The position numbers and the translations under genes were made by a program. Shown piece after piece: positions 13,401 to 26,300 of a DNA stretch of 64,000 nt. Position 1 is the first letter of the stretch, and every line of letters starts with the position of its first letter. Source of the stretch: Rallus limicola (taxonomy: Eukaryota > Chordata > Aves > Gruiformes > Rallidae); contig JAKCOZ010000003.1 in NCBI GenBank assembly GCA_022605955.1, forward strand, positions 59,706,179 through 59,770,178, written 5' to 3'. The notes beneath the pieces are model-generated. The model worked only from the letters and a program-made list of their open reading frames with translations. It was not told where the DNA came from and searched no databases.

Positions 13401-14464
13401 CCCATAAACCTCACAATTAGTGCTATCAGCAGCCTATGTTTCACAGTGAGGTATATTTCTGTCCCCAAGGAAAAAAAGGAAGACTTATGCATTTTTTTTT
13501 CCTCAGATCACTGAACAGCTTTGTGCAGGGCTCTTTGGCTAACACAGGCTGTACCACCAGCAGCCTGAAGTTCACAGCCTTTCCCTTTCCATCACGTAAT
13601 CCTGAAGGGTGAACAAGAGGACAGTTTTAATGACTGCACCTACCTGCTGGATCCAGCCCGTCCGCGACCTTCCCATCTTCATGGTACATATACAGAAGAG
13701 GAGGTTAATATCCAGAGTTTTTTTAAGGAAGAGGCACTGGCTAGCCCCCAGCAGCTTTCAAGTTCTTGGATTATGTAGTGTCCCATAGGACTGCTTCAAT
13801 AAGGCACAAGACTCATATTTAATGTTTGCATCAGATGGTTTATTTGAAAACCACTGACCCATCTTTTCATAGCCTACATCCCAGGAATGTGTTCAAGTGA
13901 GATTTCAAATTTCAATTTTTTTCTAAATGTTATTGATCCTTGCAGCTCTAAATAACAGAGGCCAGAAAGAATCCTATCAAGCTTTCCAAAGTTTCTGCTC
14001 CTCTGGCTGCCACCTCATTCAGCTGTAGGGGCAAATATTGGAATGCATTGGCGTTCAGTTTGTACACTTGAAGACACCTAGGTGGAATGAACCATTTCAA
14101 AACCATTCAAATTTTATTTACTTTTAAGGTGGATGGTAATCTCCTGCCCCCACCTCAAAGGTAAATTGTGTGGGAGAACCTGTGATATGTAAAGAAGACA
14201 GAATGGAATTATTCTTGACGGAGTGACTGCTAAAGGGTAAATAATTGGGTTTGTATAATGCTTGTTGCTGTAAAAAACAACACTGGTATTGATGGGTGGA
14301 ATATTCCTTGTTGTGGAGACTCTAGGAAGAAACGGTAGCAGAGAGGCATACCTGTGTTCCATACTAGCTAGCATTAGTTGCACTGCTGCTTGCATATGGA
14401 AATTAAGGATACACCAGTCTGTGTGACCCAGCACAAATAGATCCTCCTTTTCTCAGGATGCCCG
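7469..14464. other. Unique non-coding DNA, about 7 kb
   Basis: The longest repeat-free stretch in the left half. It has no long open frame and no recognisable gene. Some parts are plain AT-rich DNA. About 12000-12260 has GATA-like motifs and looks like a possible conserved element. At 13644-13676 there is a CpG-dense patch with exon-like borders on the minus strand, listed separately. A G7 run occurs near 10879. These are impressions by eye; alignment to other birds would settle whether any part is constrained. Confidence 0.55.
13644..13676 (-). other. Possible 33-nt micro-exon (weak candidate)
   Basis: On the minus strand the sequence ..CAG|GTAGGTGCAG gives a strong splice-donor match just below 13644. 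An AG that follows the pyrimidine-rich CCTCCTCTTCTG lies at 13677-13678. The enclosed 33 nt contain three CpGs within ten bases, which is rare in this CpG-poor window. They are open in the frame MGRSRTGWIQQ, with an in-frame ATG two codons upstream, and in one other frame. I do not recognise the peptide. Donor-like sequences occur by chance every few kb, so this is only a candidate alternative or first exon, or just a small conserved element. Confidence 0.15.
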
Positions 14465-14542
14465 TTGGCCTTCCAAGCTGCAAGAGCACACTGCTGAAAC
14501 TTCACATGAGCCAGCAGCGGCTCTTGCAGCTCGGAAGGCCAA
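14465..14542. repeat. Inverted repeat at the 5' edge of a CR1 copy
   Basis: A 23-bp left arm (14465-14487) is the reverse complement of 14520-14542 with a single mismatch, around a 32-base spacer. The right arm is genuine sense CR1 (the CTTGCAGCTCGGAAGGCCAA block) and the spacer is also CR1-like (ACATGAGCCAGCAG). The left arm is therefore an extra inverted copy of CR1 sequence lying outside the element's 5' end. Confidence 0.8.
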
Positions 14543-15162
14543 TGCTATCCTGGGCTCCATCAGAAGAGGGGTGGCCAGCAGGGACAGGGAGGTGATTGTC
14601 CTTCTCCACTCTGCCCTTGTGAGGCCCCTTCTGCAGTACTGTGTCCAGAGCTGGGGCCCCCAATACAAGAATGATGTGACACTGTTGGAGAGGGGTCAGA
14701 GGAGGCCGTGAAAATGATCAGAGGGCTGGTGCACCTCCCCTATGAGGAGAGGCTGGGGGAGCTGGGCTTGGTCAGCCTGGAGAAGAGAAGGCTGTGGGGG
14801 GATCTCATTGCAGCCTTCCAGTCCCTGAAGCGAGCATACAAACAGGAGGGGAAATAACTTTTTAAAGGGCAGGCAATGGCAGAACAAGGGGGAATGGACT
14901 AAAGCTAAAGGAAGGAAGGTTTAGATTAGATATTAGGGGGAAGTTCTTTATGGAGAGAGTGGTGAGGTGCTGGAACAGGCTGCCCAGAGAGGCGGTGGAT
15001 GCCCCGTCCCTGGAGGTGTTCAAGGCCAGGTTGGATGAGGCCCTGGGCAACCTTGTGTAGCTCCAGGCCTGGAGGTTGGTGGCCCTGCCTGTGGCAGGGG
15101 GGTTGGAACTCTATGATCCTTGGGGTCCCTTCCAACCCAGACCATTCTGTGATTCTATGATT
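14488..15162 (+). mobile_element. CR1 LINE, 5'-truncated, ORF2 end plus 3' UTR
   Basis: Plus-strand CR1 of a GC-rich subfamily. It includes CAGTACTGTGTCCAGAGCTG (the QYCVQSW part of the RT C-terminus), then CTATGAGGAGAGGCTGGGGG, the GGAACAGGCTGCCCAGAG block, the GGTGTTCAAGGCCAGGTTGG block and the terminal GATTCTATGATT at 15151-15162. Several indels break the frame, for example around 14700 and 14850. Its 3' UTR (GGTGGCCCTGCCTGTGGCAG) matches the type at 40.1, 47.3 and 54.7 kb. The 5' edge carries the fold-back described separately. Confidence 0.95.
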
Positions 15163-18100
15163 ATTTTTCAAAAGATTGCCAAGGGCTTTGCTAAATAATT
15201 TTTAGAGTATCTTTGTGAAACATTCTCCAGAGATCTTTCCTTTTCGTTTTCTGTTTGATTGTCAGAAACTTTTGTTGCAAACAGGAAGGAAACTTAACCT
15301 GCAAAAAGGGGCAGTGCAGTTTCCCTACTGTGGCCATACCTCAGGGAAAATCTGATGTCTCCCTCCTTACCTCTGATAGGGGACTGATCCATTCCTTGTC
15401 CATATCATTTCTGCAACTGAAAACCTCTCTACTTAAGTAGACCTACTCCAGCTATCAGCATGCTTTGAATCCTGGGCAGCCTTGTTTCTGACTGGTGCCC
15501 TGATTACTGCCCACATTGGATTATGGAACATACAGAACAAGCAATGTTTTGCACAGGGTACTGGTTTTGTTCCCAAGCCTCAAGACGAGCCAGTGAAGGA
15601 GAGAGATCAGATTTCTGCTATCATTAATCATTTGTGCTAAAAGCCACAACTCCATTATGATTTATTAGTATTCTCTGAAAGAGTGGAAAGTTGTCCAAAT
15701 AATCATGATTGAATTATATTGTAATTCCTTACCAGTCGCTCTGCAAAGCAAACCTGGATTTTATGTTTAAGTAGGAATTCACCTAACAGGTCTATATATA
15801 CTTGCATTAGCCAGCTAGATGTCTCTTTATGAAGCAAGTTGAACAAACCAAACAAAAATAGCCCAACCTTTATTGCTCTACTTGGTTTTTGATGTGTTGG
15901 CAGCCCAGATCGTTTTTACACCGCACATAAACACTCCCTAGAGACAGATGTCAAAATGGTTCAGCCTAAAAAAACTGGGGTAAAGGTTCTGATACTTGGT
16001 TGTTGATTCTTCTATTTTACAACATTTAAGAAATGCAAAAACACACAACTGATGTGAATATCTGTCTACTTGCTCCATCCTCTTCTGTTGTCTTAGAGCT
16101 GCGTGAAGAGGTGACCAATTCCTGCAGCAACAAGGTCAAGTCATTTCTTCATAATTTTTCAGGAAAGCAGAATAATTTCCCTAAAATTGAGTTCTTATAG
16201 CAAAAAAAGAAAAAAAATTTAGAGGGAGCAAGGGTCTTTGGTTAGAAGCTGCCCGTATATTGAGACGTCCAACAATGAAAGTTAGCAAAAAAAAAAGGTC
16301 TTGCACACACATCAGCCTGGTACAAAACTAATGGCCCACTCCAGGCCTGTTGCTGTCCTGGTGGGATCACCTGTCTTGATTGGGGTACCCTGGAACTGAG
16401 GCACCTAAATGGGCAAATGCTATCAAGTCTTCGTGGCTGACATTGGCAATGTTTGCACAGCTGCAAAGAGCTCTTCACATCTATGAAATAGCTGTGTCCA
16501 GCCTAATTAATACTGTCATGTTAAGTAACTGGGACAATGGTTTTTGATTTGGTGTCAAATAATGATTTTTTTGGGAGACAGACATCATTTGACTACTGTT
16601 CTAGAGTAGACTTGTCAGGACATACTGAAGATAGGAGGGAACATTTCTGGCCCATTACTTTCACTCCTGCACTGCAGAACAGTAGTCACTGTAGATGGGA
16701 TTGCATAAAGTCTTTCTTCATGAGCAGCTCTGAGCAATCATGTTGTCCCCCCTGCTCTTCAGTCTCATGCTTCTGAGCTGACTTCCAGAACAAAATCTAT
16801 CTTGTTGAGTTTGCTGGGATAATCTAGAGATACAATATTTGTTGGTAAGTGTTGCGGCCTGCTAGCTGCGAAGTGATTTTTAACACAGGTTTTCTCTGGG
16901 ACATCACCATCCTAAAGGGCTGACAGCAAATCTTCATTCTTGGTGGCAAAACCAGATATTTCATGCAAAACATCACAGAACCTATTCTATAACTTTGATG
17001 AACCCACTGTACTTCTATTCCTGTTCTCTCTACTGGGTGTCCTTTGACTTTCCTTTCAGCTCTGCCTCAGCACATTCACTGGGACTTCTGAGAGTTTGGC
17101 TTTTCTTGTTTGGAGGCAGCCACCACTCTGTCCTTCACTGGCTGCTCCCCTCCTCATCTGCATCTGCTCCTGCATGTTCCAGCAGTGCTGAGATGTGGGA
17201 CCAGCCAGGAGCTGCAGGCCTGCACATCAGAGGTGCATGAGTAAGGCTGAGGTGATGGGCAACAAGCAGCCAAGAGAGGTTCTGTTGTGCTGGGAGGACA
17301 TCGGCCCTCTGCAGCTATCCCAGCTGAGATACTCGTGGGGTTGGCTGTAACCTGTAGAAAGAAAACCCATCCCAGATGAAGCTGTGCTCCTGGCATATGT
17401 GCAACTACCAAAAAAGTTGTACCATTTGAAACAGAAAAGCATGTTTAAGGACAATGGGGAGGAGGTTTCTGCCTGCACAAATCCTGTCATTCAACATGTG
17501 CAGAGAAATTTATATTTCAGTGGCCTTGGTGATATAACTTCTCACTTTGAAAGTACATGCATGTCCTGTAACAAAAAGGTTACTGAGAATGGTTAACCAG
17601 CTAGAAAAATGTGGTTGGGGTTAAACTTTTCAGGTCCATTCATGCCTGCAGATTAATTCAGCTTGCCATTTTATGATCTTGAATTATGCAATGTTCATGC
17701 AAAGCATTAACAGCTAAAGCAATCCAAAAGACATAGTATATTATGCCAAACTCTAATCACTAGACAGTAATTAGGCCGTCAGTTAGAAAACATAACATTT
17801 GTGTTATCTCCAAATGAAGCAACAGCCAGTGCCATATGTCAAAACAGGGATTGGTTCAGACAGGTAAGATTCTCTTTATCTGGCAGTTGCCAGCTTAATT
17901 TCAGCACAAATTAAAACCTTGTTCCATTGTGCCAGTGAAGCCTGGCTTGAAAGAAGGGCTTAGAGACATTTTCAGTGCAAGCCCACAGATAATAAAAGAA
18001 AAATTTGCTAAGAATACATCAGCACAGTGGCAGATTCCTATTCCTCTCATTATCTGAGACATCAAGGCACTCTTTCAACCCTTACACTAGCTAAGTTAAG

Positions 18101-20029
18101 TATCATAAGATCCTGAGGAGTTCAGTGAAGCCTGTTTTGTGGCTGAGGAAAGTGAGGTGCATGTAAAGTCCAGCATTATTCATTAACCATCATGTGACAA
18201 GATCCATTTTGAGGGTTAAAGGATGAAATCAGTGGTTTGCTAAATTAGTGGCCTAAGGGATGCTTAGCTGTTGATGTTCCCATATATTTTACTCCAAGGC
18301 TCAAGGTAACCTTTTACTCACATTTACCCACCAATAGCTCCCCAGAGTCTGCTAGCGGGGAGAGGTAGAAAATTAAGATGTGCTTATATCATTGCACTGG
18401 TGCATATTTTTTTTACTAGCATAAACCTACATAAAGAAAACATTTAATCTCAACTGTAGAAACAGTAACTGATGCCAGATTTAGGTGACATACGCAAAGG
18501 CAGTGATACTTTACAGTCAAATGTGCTGCCTGGGGCTCAGGCAGCAGCTTGTTTGCAACTGAGCTGTCCAGACCGACAGCAGGAAAAATATCTCACAACC
18601 CTGCAACGAACCTTTGCAGCAGGTATTTGATATTTTGGGTGCTGCTGCTGAAACCTTTGCATTTACAGAGTAAGGATATGGATGCACAATTATCAGCAGT
18701 GAAGAATCTGGCTTCTGTAATGGGAAGAAAAAAAAAAGAAAAAAAAGCAGAATCCTTCATTGGTGCAGAGAACCACTGTCTTTTTGCCTGAGAACATCCA
18801 TGTGAGCATGAAGGTTTTATTTCAGGTAGCAGCAAAACTCACTTTGGGAAGGGTTTACATTTGGTACTGACAAAGGAAAGACTTACTAGAGATCACTATT
18901 ATCTCCTTTCACGGTTTTATTGTAAGTTTCACAACAATTTTTTTTTCCTTATGAGATCACTCTTGGAAATATGTATATGGTATTCTGAGCTTTTATTTAA
19001 AGGAGTAGACACCTATGTAAGGGGAGCTCCCGCCTGCAGATGGGCTTGAATGTCTGACTGATAAAGGGTCTCCCTGAAAATATCAGTAAACATTTTTCTC
19101 AGCATGGCTTTGAATACTGATGGCCAGTTCTCAGCCTCACAGGCCTGTATGCAGATGCATGTACACTGTATGTATCAGCTTATAGATATAAACATGGTTT
19201 TACCTGCTAAAAAAATACCAAGGGCATTTTCCAGTGTGAGATACTCAGAAGACAGCATTAATCCTTTGGCAACTGCTGCCAGGAACAACCAGCCCACCCA
19301 CTGTAGTAGTCACTGTAAAGGCTCACAGATTCAGCTCTAAGTGCCAGCAAGCTGCAAGACAATGTGAGTAATTTTACTGCCTTGCACAGGACAGGCAACA
19401 GTTGTTTGTGAGTCTGTGTTTATCAAAAACATTTATTTGGAGAAACAGTTGCTCAGACATTGAGACACTATATAGACATTTGGGAATTTATTTTCTTCTG
19501 TCAACGTGCCTTTTATTTTATGTATCAACATATCTAGCGTCATGCTAAACTTAAGCAGATATTTGGCAGGTGCTTAATGTAGGTACTATGAAATCCCAGA
19601 TAAATTGCTGTGGGTAAACATTGCAAGGGACAGAAAATACTATTCAAATATTTACTGAAATTGAAAACAGGACAACAAAAAAGGACTTTATCTATGGCAT
19701 TTAAACAGCCCCAATATCAGCACACATCAGTGTTCCGCTGTGGTGAAATGCACTTAATGCTTACAGCACCATTTAGTGACAGAAGTGTTCCTTTTCTGCA
19801 GAGCAGGAAAGTAATCACAGACTTCTCAAATCTTTTACTAGCATCTTAAGCCATCATCATTCTTCTATTATAACTAGAAACATACAATGTAAACAGTCCT
19901 GGGGAATGAGTTGCTGCCAAATGAGGACAAAAGGAGAAACGAGTAGAAAGAAAGGAAGGGAGAGTTACTGAAAAAGATTTTGAAAGAGACACAGATAAGA
20001 CATTTGACGTGGCTTTTCAGTGGAATATA
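15163..20029. other. Unique non-coding DNA
   Basis: About 4.9 kb without recognisable genes or repeats. A slightly GC-richer patch lies around 17030-17400 and is open in several frames on both strands, with none resembling a known protein. Purine-rich sequence at 19920-19990 leads into the old CR1-like relic. I see no RNA gene. Confidence 0.55.
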
Positions 20030-20300
20030 GTAGCAAGAAAAAATTTAATTAGAGGCGGCAGGGCATTAGGTCATGAGGAAGAGAGGTTGCATAACCCTGT
20101 CCATCTGGTTCTGATGGGACCATACCTACACAATACATTTCATTTTGTGCAACTTACTATAAGCAGGATTGTGCCAAACTGGAATGGATTCAGAGAACAG
20201 CAAAACAATTATTAAATGGCTGAATTTATGAGGAAAGATAAAACAGTTAAATATATACATAGCTTGGCTTTGGGATATCTAGAGGGAGACATTAATTGTC
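20030..20300 (+). mobile_element. Ancient CR1/L3-like LINE relic
   Basis: Weak but ordered similarity to the end of a CR1-clade ORF2. The order is a tract like the ..[15 protein letters not shown].. junction (here TGGTTCTGATGGGACCATACC at about 20108-20128), then CATTTTGTGCAACTTACTATAAG, a degraded ..ERVQRRA.. tract (TGGATTCAGAGAACAGC), TTTATGAGGAAAGATAAAA and a TTTGGGATATCTAGAGG block. The order and spacing match CR1 while the identity is clearly lower than in the other copies, which suggests a much older insertion. Edges are approximate. A coincidental match cannot be excluded without a profile search. Confidence 0.55.
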
Positions 20301-23300
20301 TGTTAGTACGGTATTCAAAGGCTTAAATGCCAAAAAGGCTGAAAAATCGTATGAATTATTTAGTGAGATATTAAGAGGATGTAGTTAAGGCTAATGAAAT
20401 AGAATAGCATTGAGTGATAGTGCTTGAGAAAGTGCTGGCCCTCGACCATGTAATGTATGAGCACAGCCTTTAGTTTAACTGCCTGTAGGTTTCTGTAGGA
20501 GCAGAAAGAGAGGTAATAGAGGCCGTGTCACCCCAAAATTAATTTGTGGGTAATAACATGCAATTTATGCTCTGGGTTAACAAATGGCATGATTTTTATT
20601 TGCAAACTCTTCAAATCCTTGTGGAAACAAAGCATTTGGTGTAAGGACTATGGAATCGAGGTACCAAAAAAAGGGAAGTTTCTGTGCTGCAATTTGCATG
20701 CAGACTGCACTTTGATTGCAAACACTGATATTAGCCTTTCAATTACTGGTTTACATCTGCAGAAAGTACATATGCAGTACAACTGAATAAACTTAAACTG
20801 TTCAGTGGATTTAAAAGAATGTACTTCCCTGCCTACTGGATTTTCCAGCATAAGAAAGAAATCTCCAGAGGTTTTTCCTTTATTTCCGTGTGAGCTGGAT
20901 GAAACTACGCAAACACTGAGACCCCAAACTCATTTAATCTCCCCTCATTCCCTGGCAAAGAGCATATAAAATTTTGGAGATCTTTGGTTCTGCTAAAAAA
21001 AAAAGACTTCATCCATTTCCGCTGTGCTGTTACGGTTTTTATCTATGGTGCTGTGTATGAAGTTGCCAAACAACATCTGTGTTGCTCATGAAAAACAAAT
21101 GAAAATGTTTTCAATTTGTTTAGATCAGCACAAAAGTACACTTTAACGTTAAATAGCTCTTGTCCTAGCAGCTATCTGGTGAAGAACTGACTCAGAAACA
21201 CATGAGTCAGAATTGCTCCAGGCATTTTGCTTCCTTAGGCGAAATATCAGCCCAAATACCCATTCAGTTCTTTATCTCTAAGACAAGTCTATTTAAGAGG
21301 ACTTTCTACTCAGGCAGAATTCTGTGAAATAATTTGTCTCTCTTGTTTCTGCTATGCTTTCTGCTCCTATCCTATTGTCTTCAGTCAGCTTCATGCTTCA
21401 GCATGTCTCTTTCCTCTTGTTAAGCTTCAGGATATTACAACTATTTTTGCCATCCAGTTGCTCTCGTGCATTTCCTTCCTCTAACTTCCCGTGCACTGTC
21501 TTACTGGAGCCTCATATCTTCTGGTTCAAAACACACCAGTTGCCTCAAGTTGTCACTAAGAGAGGTCTGAGGCTCATAAATGCACTTATCATTGAAGGAA
21601 GAGAACTCTGCACTTTGGCACTTTTAAGACCTGGGTTTTATGGGAGAGTTAGAGTGATCTGATGGTGAAGGAAAGCAAATAGATTTCTAAAGAGGGAGAA
21701 AAGGTAGCAAAACCTCCTTTATCCCATTTTTAATTTTAATGATTCTTTATGTTTGTACTTCAGTATCCGCAGTCTTTGCTTCCTGTCTTTGAAGTGCTGT
21801 TTCTCCAAATCTGTTAAAACTTTGCAATCCCATCTGACCATGCTGTGGCAGGTGAGCACTCCATCTCTGTCCTTTACTTATAAATAGGCATAAAGGCCCC
21901 TTCAGGTAAGAGTTTCCTGACCTTGTTTGTTCTGCAGGAACAGCTGAGATGTCTGGTACAGATTCTTAGCACAAAATATCATCTTCTGGAAGACCTTGAA
22001 AGTAGTTGCTGGCAGAAAAGCTCTGCCTGGTCCCAAAGGATTTAGCTTAGCAAAGGCACCCAGGTTCATGATCTAGAAGATAGAGTATGAGACAGATGTG
22101 ACAGCACAGAGCATTATTGTGAGTCCTGCTTTAAATTTCAGGCCAAATGCCTGTAACTCGTGCATGTCCTGTAAACTGGAGACCTTTCCAAGCCCTACTA
22201 AAAAGCTGCAGTTCCTGCAAAAGGGCGAGAAATGAACTTCACAAAGGATATGTTCCCGTCCCATCCTTTGCTGAGAAGTTTTCCTTGGTGGAACCTAGCA
22301 AGATGAAGTATCTCTTTGTAATAGATTTCCACAAGGAGTTCAAGTTTACACTGATATTTAAGAATATTTCAGAGGATGAGAGGTGTGATACACATATCAT
22401 ATACATGTATGCATATGCCTGTGGATGTACAGAATACATATATTAAGCCTTTTGAGTGTTCATCTTACTAAGAAAGTGTAATTTAAAATTTAAGAAGATA
22501 AGACGTTTGGTTAGGATTCTTCCAACCATCATTTCTCCTGGTCTACTTCCTACAATTCTCAGCAAGTATTTTTAGGAAGATGTCTTGTGTGAATGTGAGA
22601 CCTTAAAATTGCCAGATAACCATATTCAGGCTGTCCAGGGAAACTGTGAAACCTGATGCATGAGAAAGAAAAGTATCCAGGAGTTTGGGAGCAGTGGCAT
22701 TTTTTCCAAACACTGTAGAAATACTTAACCACTTTTTAAATGGAATTTATTACTGAAGTTCAGTTGTTCCTTGATTTAGTTTTAGAAAAATACTCAGGAA
22801 AATTCGAGGCCTCTCCAGGACACACTAATTTTTGGTTTTGCAGTTGCAGCTGTCCACTGAGATTAAGGAACTTGGATCAGTTCCATCCTTCATTTACATG
22901 TATTGAAGTAACAAAATTCTGTACGCTGTGTCACGTGGCAGTGCCTTTAATGAAATGCATGAATTTGAGTCCTAACAGTTGACTTTGAGATGAGGATAGA
23001 AACAATAGAGGAAGATAAGCATTGTTAAGCTTCCTTCCTGTTTCATACTTTATTAAACTAAGTCACAGTAAACTTTGAACATGAAAGTGCACGTGTGACT
23101 TTCACTTCAGTATTAGACCTTGACCCTAAGCACTGCTTCAGCTGAGCAGATTCCTGCAGCCTCAAGAAGCACACAGAACTGACAAGCACAACCCACAGCA
23201 GACAGGAGCACAATCTCGTACCGTTCATAACTGCACAAAGGAGTCAGAGCTATTTGAAGCATTCAGAAGAAATAATTCAGCGTACAGCTCTGAGCAGACT

Positions 23301-26300
23301 CAGAAGGAAAAGAATACACCAAGGGCACTGGGCCCGCTGACTTTGCCAGTGCAAATAGGTTTTCCTCGTGGGAACAGCTCTGCTGTCCTCCCTAGGAGGG
23401 AAGTACCCTGCTGCGCCTGAAGAATGCAGGAAATGTTGCAGAAATCATTTCATTGTTAGCAGTGTTCAAGGTGTATTTGAAAGCCTGTATTATAAACAGC
23501 AAATAAATGTCCCAATTAAATCTTCACCAGGCCAGAATCTTTGTCTAATCTATTATCAAACAATGAATAATTAGGGGTCAGCTCTGGAAAGGACCAGTTT
23601 CTTACTAATGTTCCTAAGTATGCCTGCAACAAAACAAGGGATGTTCAAAACCTTTAACTGCCTACCAGCAGGTACCATCAACTACTACATTCTAGGCACT
23701 GCTAATGACATCACCAGGGAGTGTGACTTAGGTCAAAGGCTTGGCAGGAGGTGCTGGCAACTGTTAAATCAACAGCAATCAAAACTGAAAAAACAACATA
23801 CTTGCTACCATCAAATTTAAAAGAGAACTTATTGTGCCCCAAACACAGCAGCAGGTTTAATAGAAAAGTAGACATGTTTATGGTTTCAGATTTACAACAA
23901 GACTTATAAACACCTTATGGCTCAGAATCCAGTCTGCTGCCCTAGAAACTAAGAATGCTACTTTGTTGAGAAGAAGGACCTGTTGACACAAACGTCTTGC
24001 CTAAGTTTGCCATTGTGGTTAACCAAAATACATTTACTACTGAGAAGGTAAATAAAAGCAAACAAGATGCCTCTTATACCACAATACAGTAGGGTTCAAG
24101 CTGGCCAAGCTTAATGCTATGGCATAAATATGCTTAATGTTTATGGAATTTTTCTAGAAGCTATTTGCCCTTTTGGGCTTAACGTCTTATACGAGACCTA
24201 CTGAATGGGAATGTGTTTTCGGTATTACACATACTTAAAGACCTCATCAAAAATATTCAGAGGAGCTGCCATGAATACCACAGTTAACCACGCTGCAAAT
24301 AAAATGGGCCTTGGTTTACTCTTTTACTAATAAGTCCCATATAGTATATGTACACAGAAAATTAACCGACAGTTAACATGATAATACCAAAGGAAACGAT
24401 GCTGTACAAAGTCAGCTACACGGATTATGCTGAAATCTTAAATCTGTGGGAGAAATGAGAAAGTGGGAAACCCAGGTCTGGTGTCTGAGCTTCTGCTCAG
24501 GGTCTGACACAGCTGCTGGGCTGCTTCTTCAATCAGTAATGAAAAGCATGCCCAGCATCATCTGGACATGCTAATGGAGATGCTCCAGCTCACTAAAAGG
24601 CTCAGAATGCCCACTCTTGGATTGTCCTGCTGCCACAGGACAGACTCCTCATTTTTGTCTCCTTCCTATGTGGAGAAGGAGAAAGACAAAAAGAGGGACA
24701 GGGGAAAATGCTGAGAAGAAAGTAAGTCCATAATATATCCATTTCAATATACAGCCTTGAGCTGGATCAGGTTGATTTGCAAGCTAAGAAATCTTCAAAG
24801 GCAATTCCCTTTCATCCGAATTTCTTCTTTTTTTTTTCCTAAATCCACAATTTAACACTCCTTTAATACTATTTTTAAAATTAAGCTTGAAGCCATTAAA
24901 AATAATGTAGAAGAGCAGCCTCCAGTGATTTTTCAAAACATCTGTTATTAAGTCTTGCTCCAGAACACTTCTATGTAAGTAGAGATTAAACGTTAAAATG
25001 AGTTTGTTTTCTCAGCAGAAATTCTTCCTGAGAGTCTAAAATGACCCCCTCGTGCACATCTGTGAGCAAGACTGGAGCCTCACATCAGAAGTGTTACAAG
25101 TAATACGAAAACACAAAACAGTCAGCAGCTGTTGAAGGGGGGAGGAGAAAAAGGTCAAAATATCAAGACCATGTGATTGCTCAGTAAGGGTATAGTTTAC
25201 ACTGTGCCACAGATCAGCATGGGAAGGGCAAATTTTGCTCAGAGATCACAGATTCCTTCAGAGAAGATACCTACAGTGCAGCTGTAATTTGTGACAATAT
25301 ATGACAAAACCACTCAATCAAATAATGCTGAGAATTAGATTTCCACCTCCACAGAAAAAAACCCAGGCTCTGATTTCTGCAGCTTTTATGTCCTTTTTCT
25401 GTTTTTTTTCTCTTTCTTGATGTTACTGATAGAGGAGGGTTAATATTTCCAGTCATACTAGGTTTAATAACATTGTGCAGAATCTCATGAAAAGCATTTT
25501 TTAAATTATATCCTGGGAGAATCAAAGCTCAGGAATTGGTTATTCTCATGGTTCATTTGTGGAAGATCAGCATTGCCCTGAGATGCCATTTTCCCATGAC
25601 TCTTAAGTTTAGATGAAGCATTATAAATAGTCCTTGTCCATCCCATTACAAAGCAAATCAGATTCAGTTCTATTAGAAATGCTCATATGACTGGGTATTG
25701 TATGTGAGTTAAACAGCAGTCTCTTCTAGAAATCTCCAACTAGGAAGAAAATGGTTGGATGACCATGCTCAAGCGTCTTGATATCCAATTGCACCATTCT
25801 GAAACCTTTCCATTTGGTCCACAGTGTTACTCTGTCATTTGTAGCAAAAAATGAGGTTAAGCTAGAAGGAGGGAGATGACTGAGGAAATATTTATGGTAG
25901 CTGAACCATGGTTATCTGAGGGCTTTCCAAAGGACTGGCATCAGCCATGCCTTTGAATTGTATGCAGAATTACACAGGCTTTCCAACCTTCCAAAATGCT
26001 GCTGCCAAAACACCTTCACCAGCTTCTCTTTCATACACCTCGCTGGCAAGTGATGTCAATGTCAATGTCAAGACTGGTTGATGTCATTGTAATGTCCCCC
26101 TCAAGAGTTTTTGAAAAACTGTAGTAATCTGTGGAGATTCTTGAGAAATAAAAAGAAATGTCACTCCTGTCTTCAAGAAGGGCAAGTTGAATCTGGAGAG
26201 CTAGAGGGTATTCAGCTTCAACTCAGACTCTATGAAGGTGAAGGAGCAAGAACTTACTCCCTTTCATTTGAAGGTCAGAATCCTGTGTCAGTTAGGGTAG

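Noticed and set aside
17861..17875. Splice-donor-like ACAG|GTAAGA on the plus strand
   Set aside because: A lone donor match without an open exon, acceptor or CpG signal; such matches are frequent by chance.
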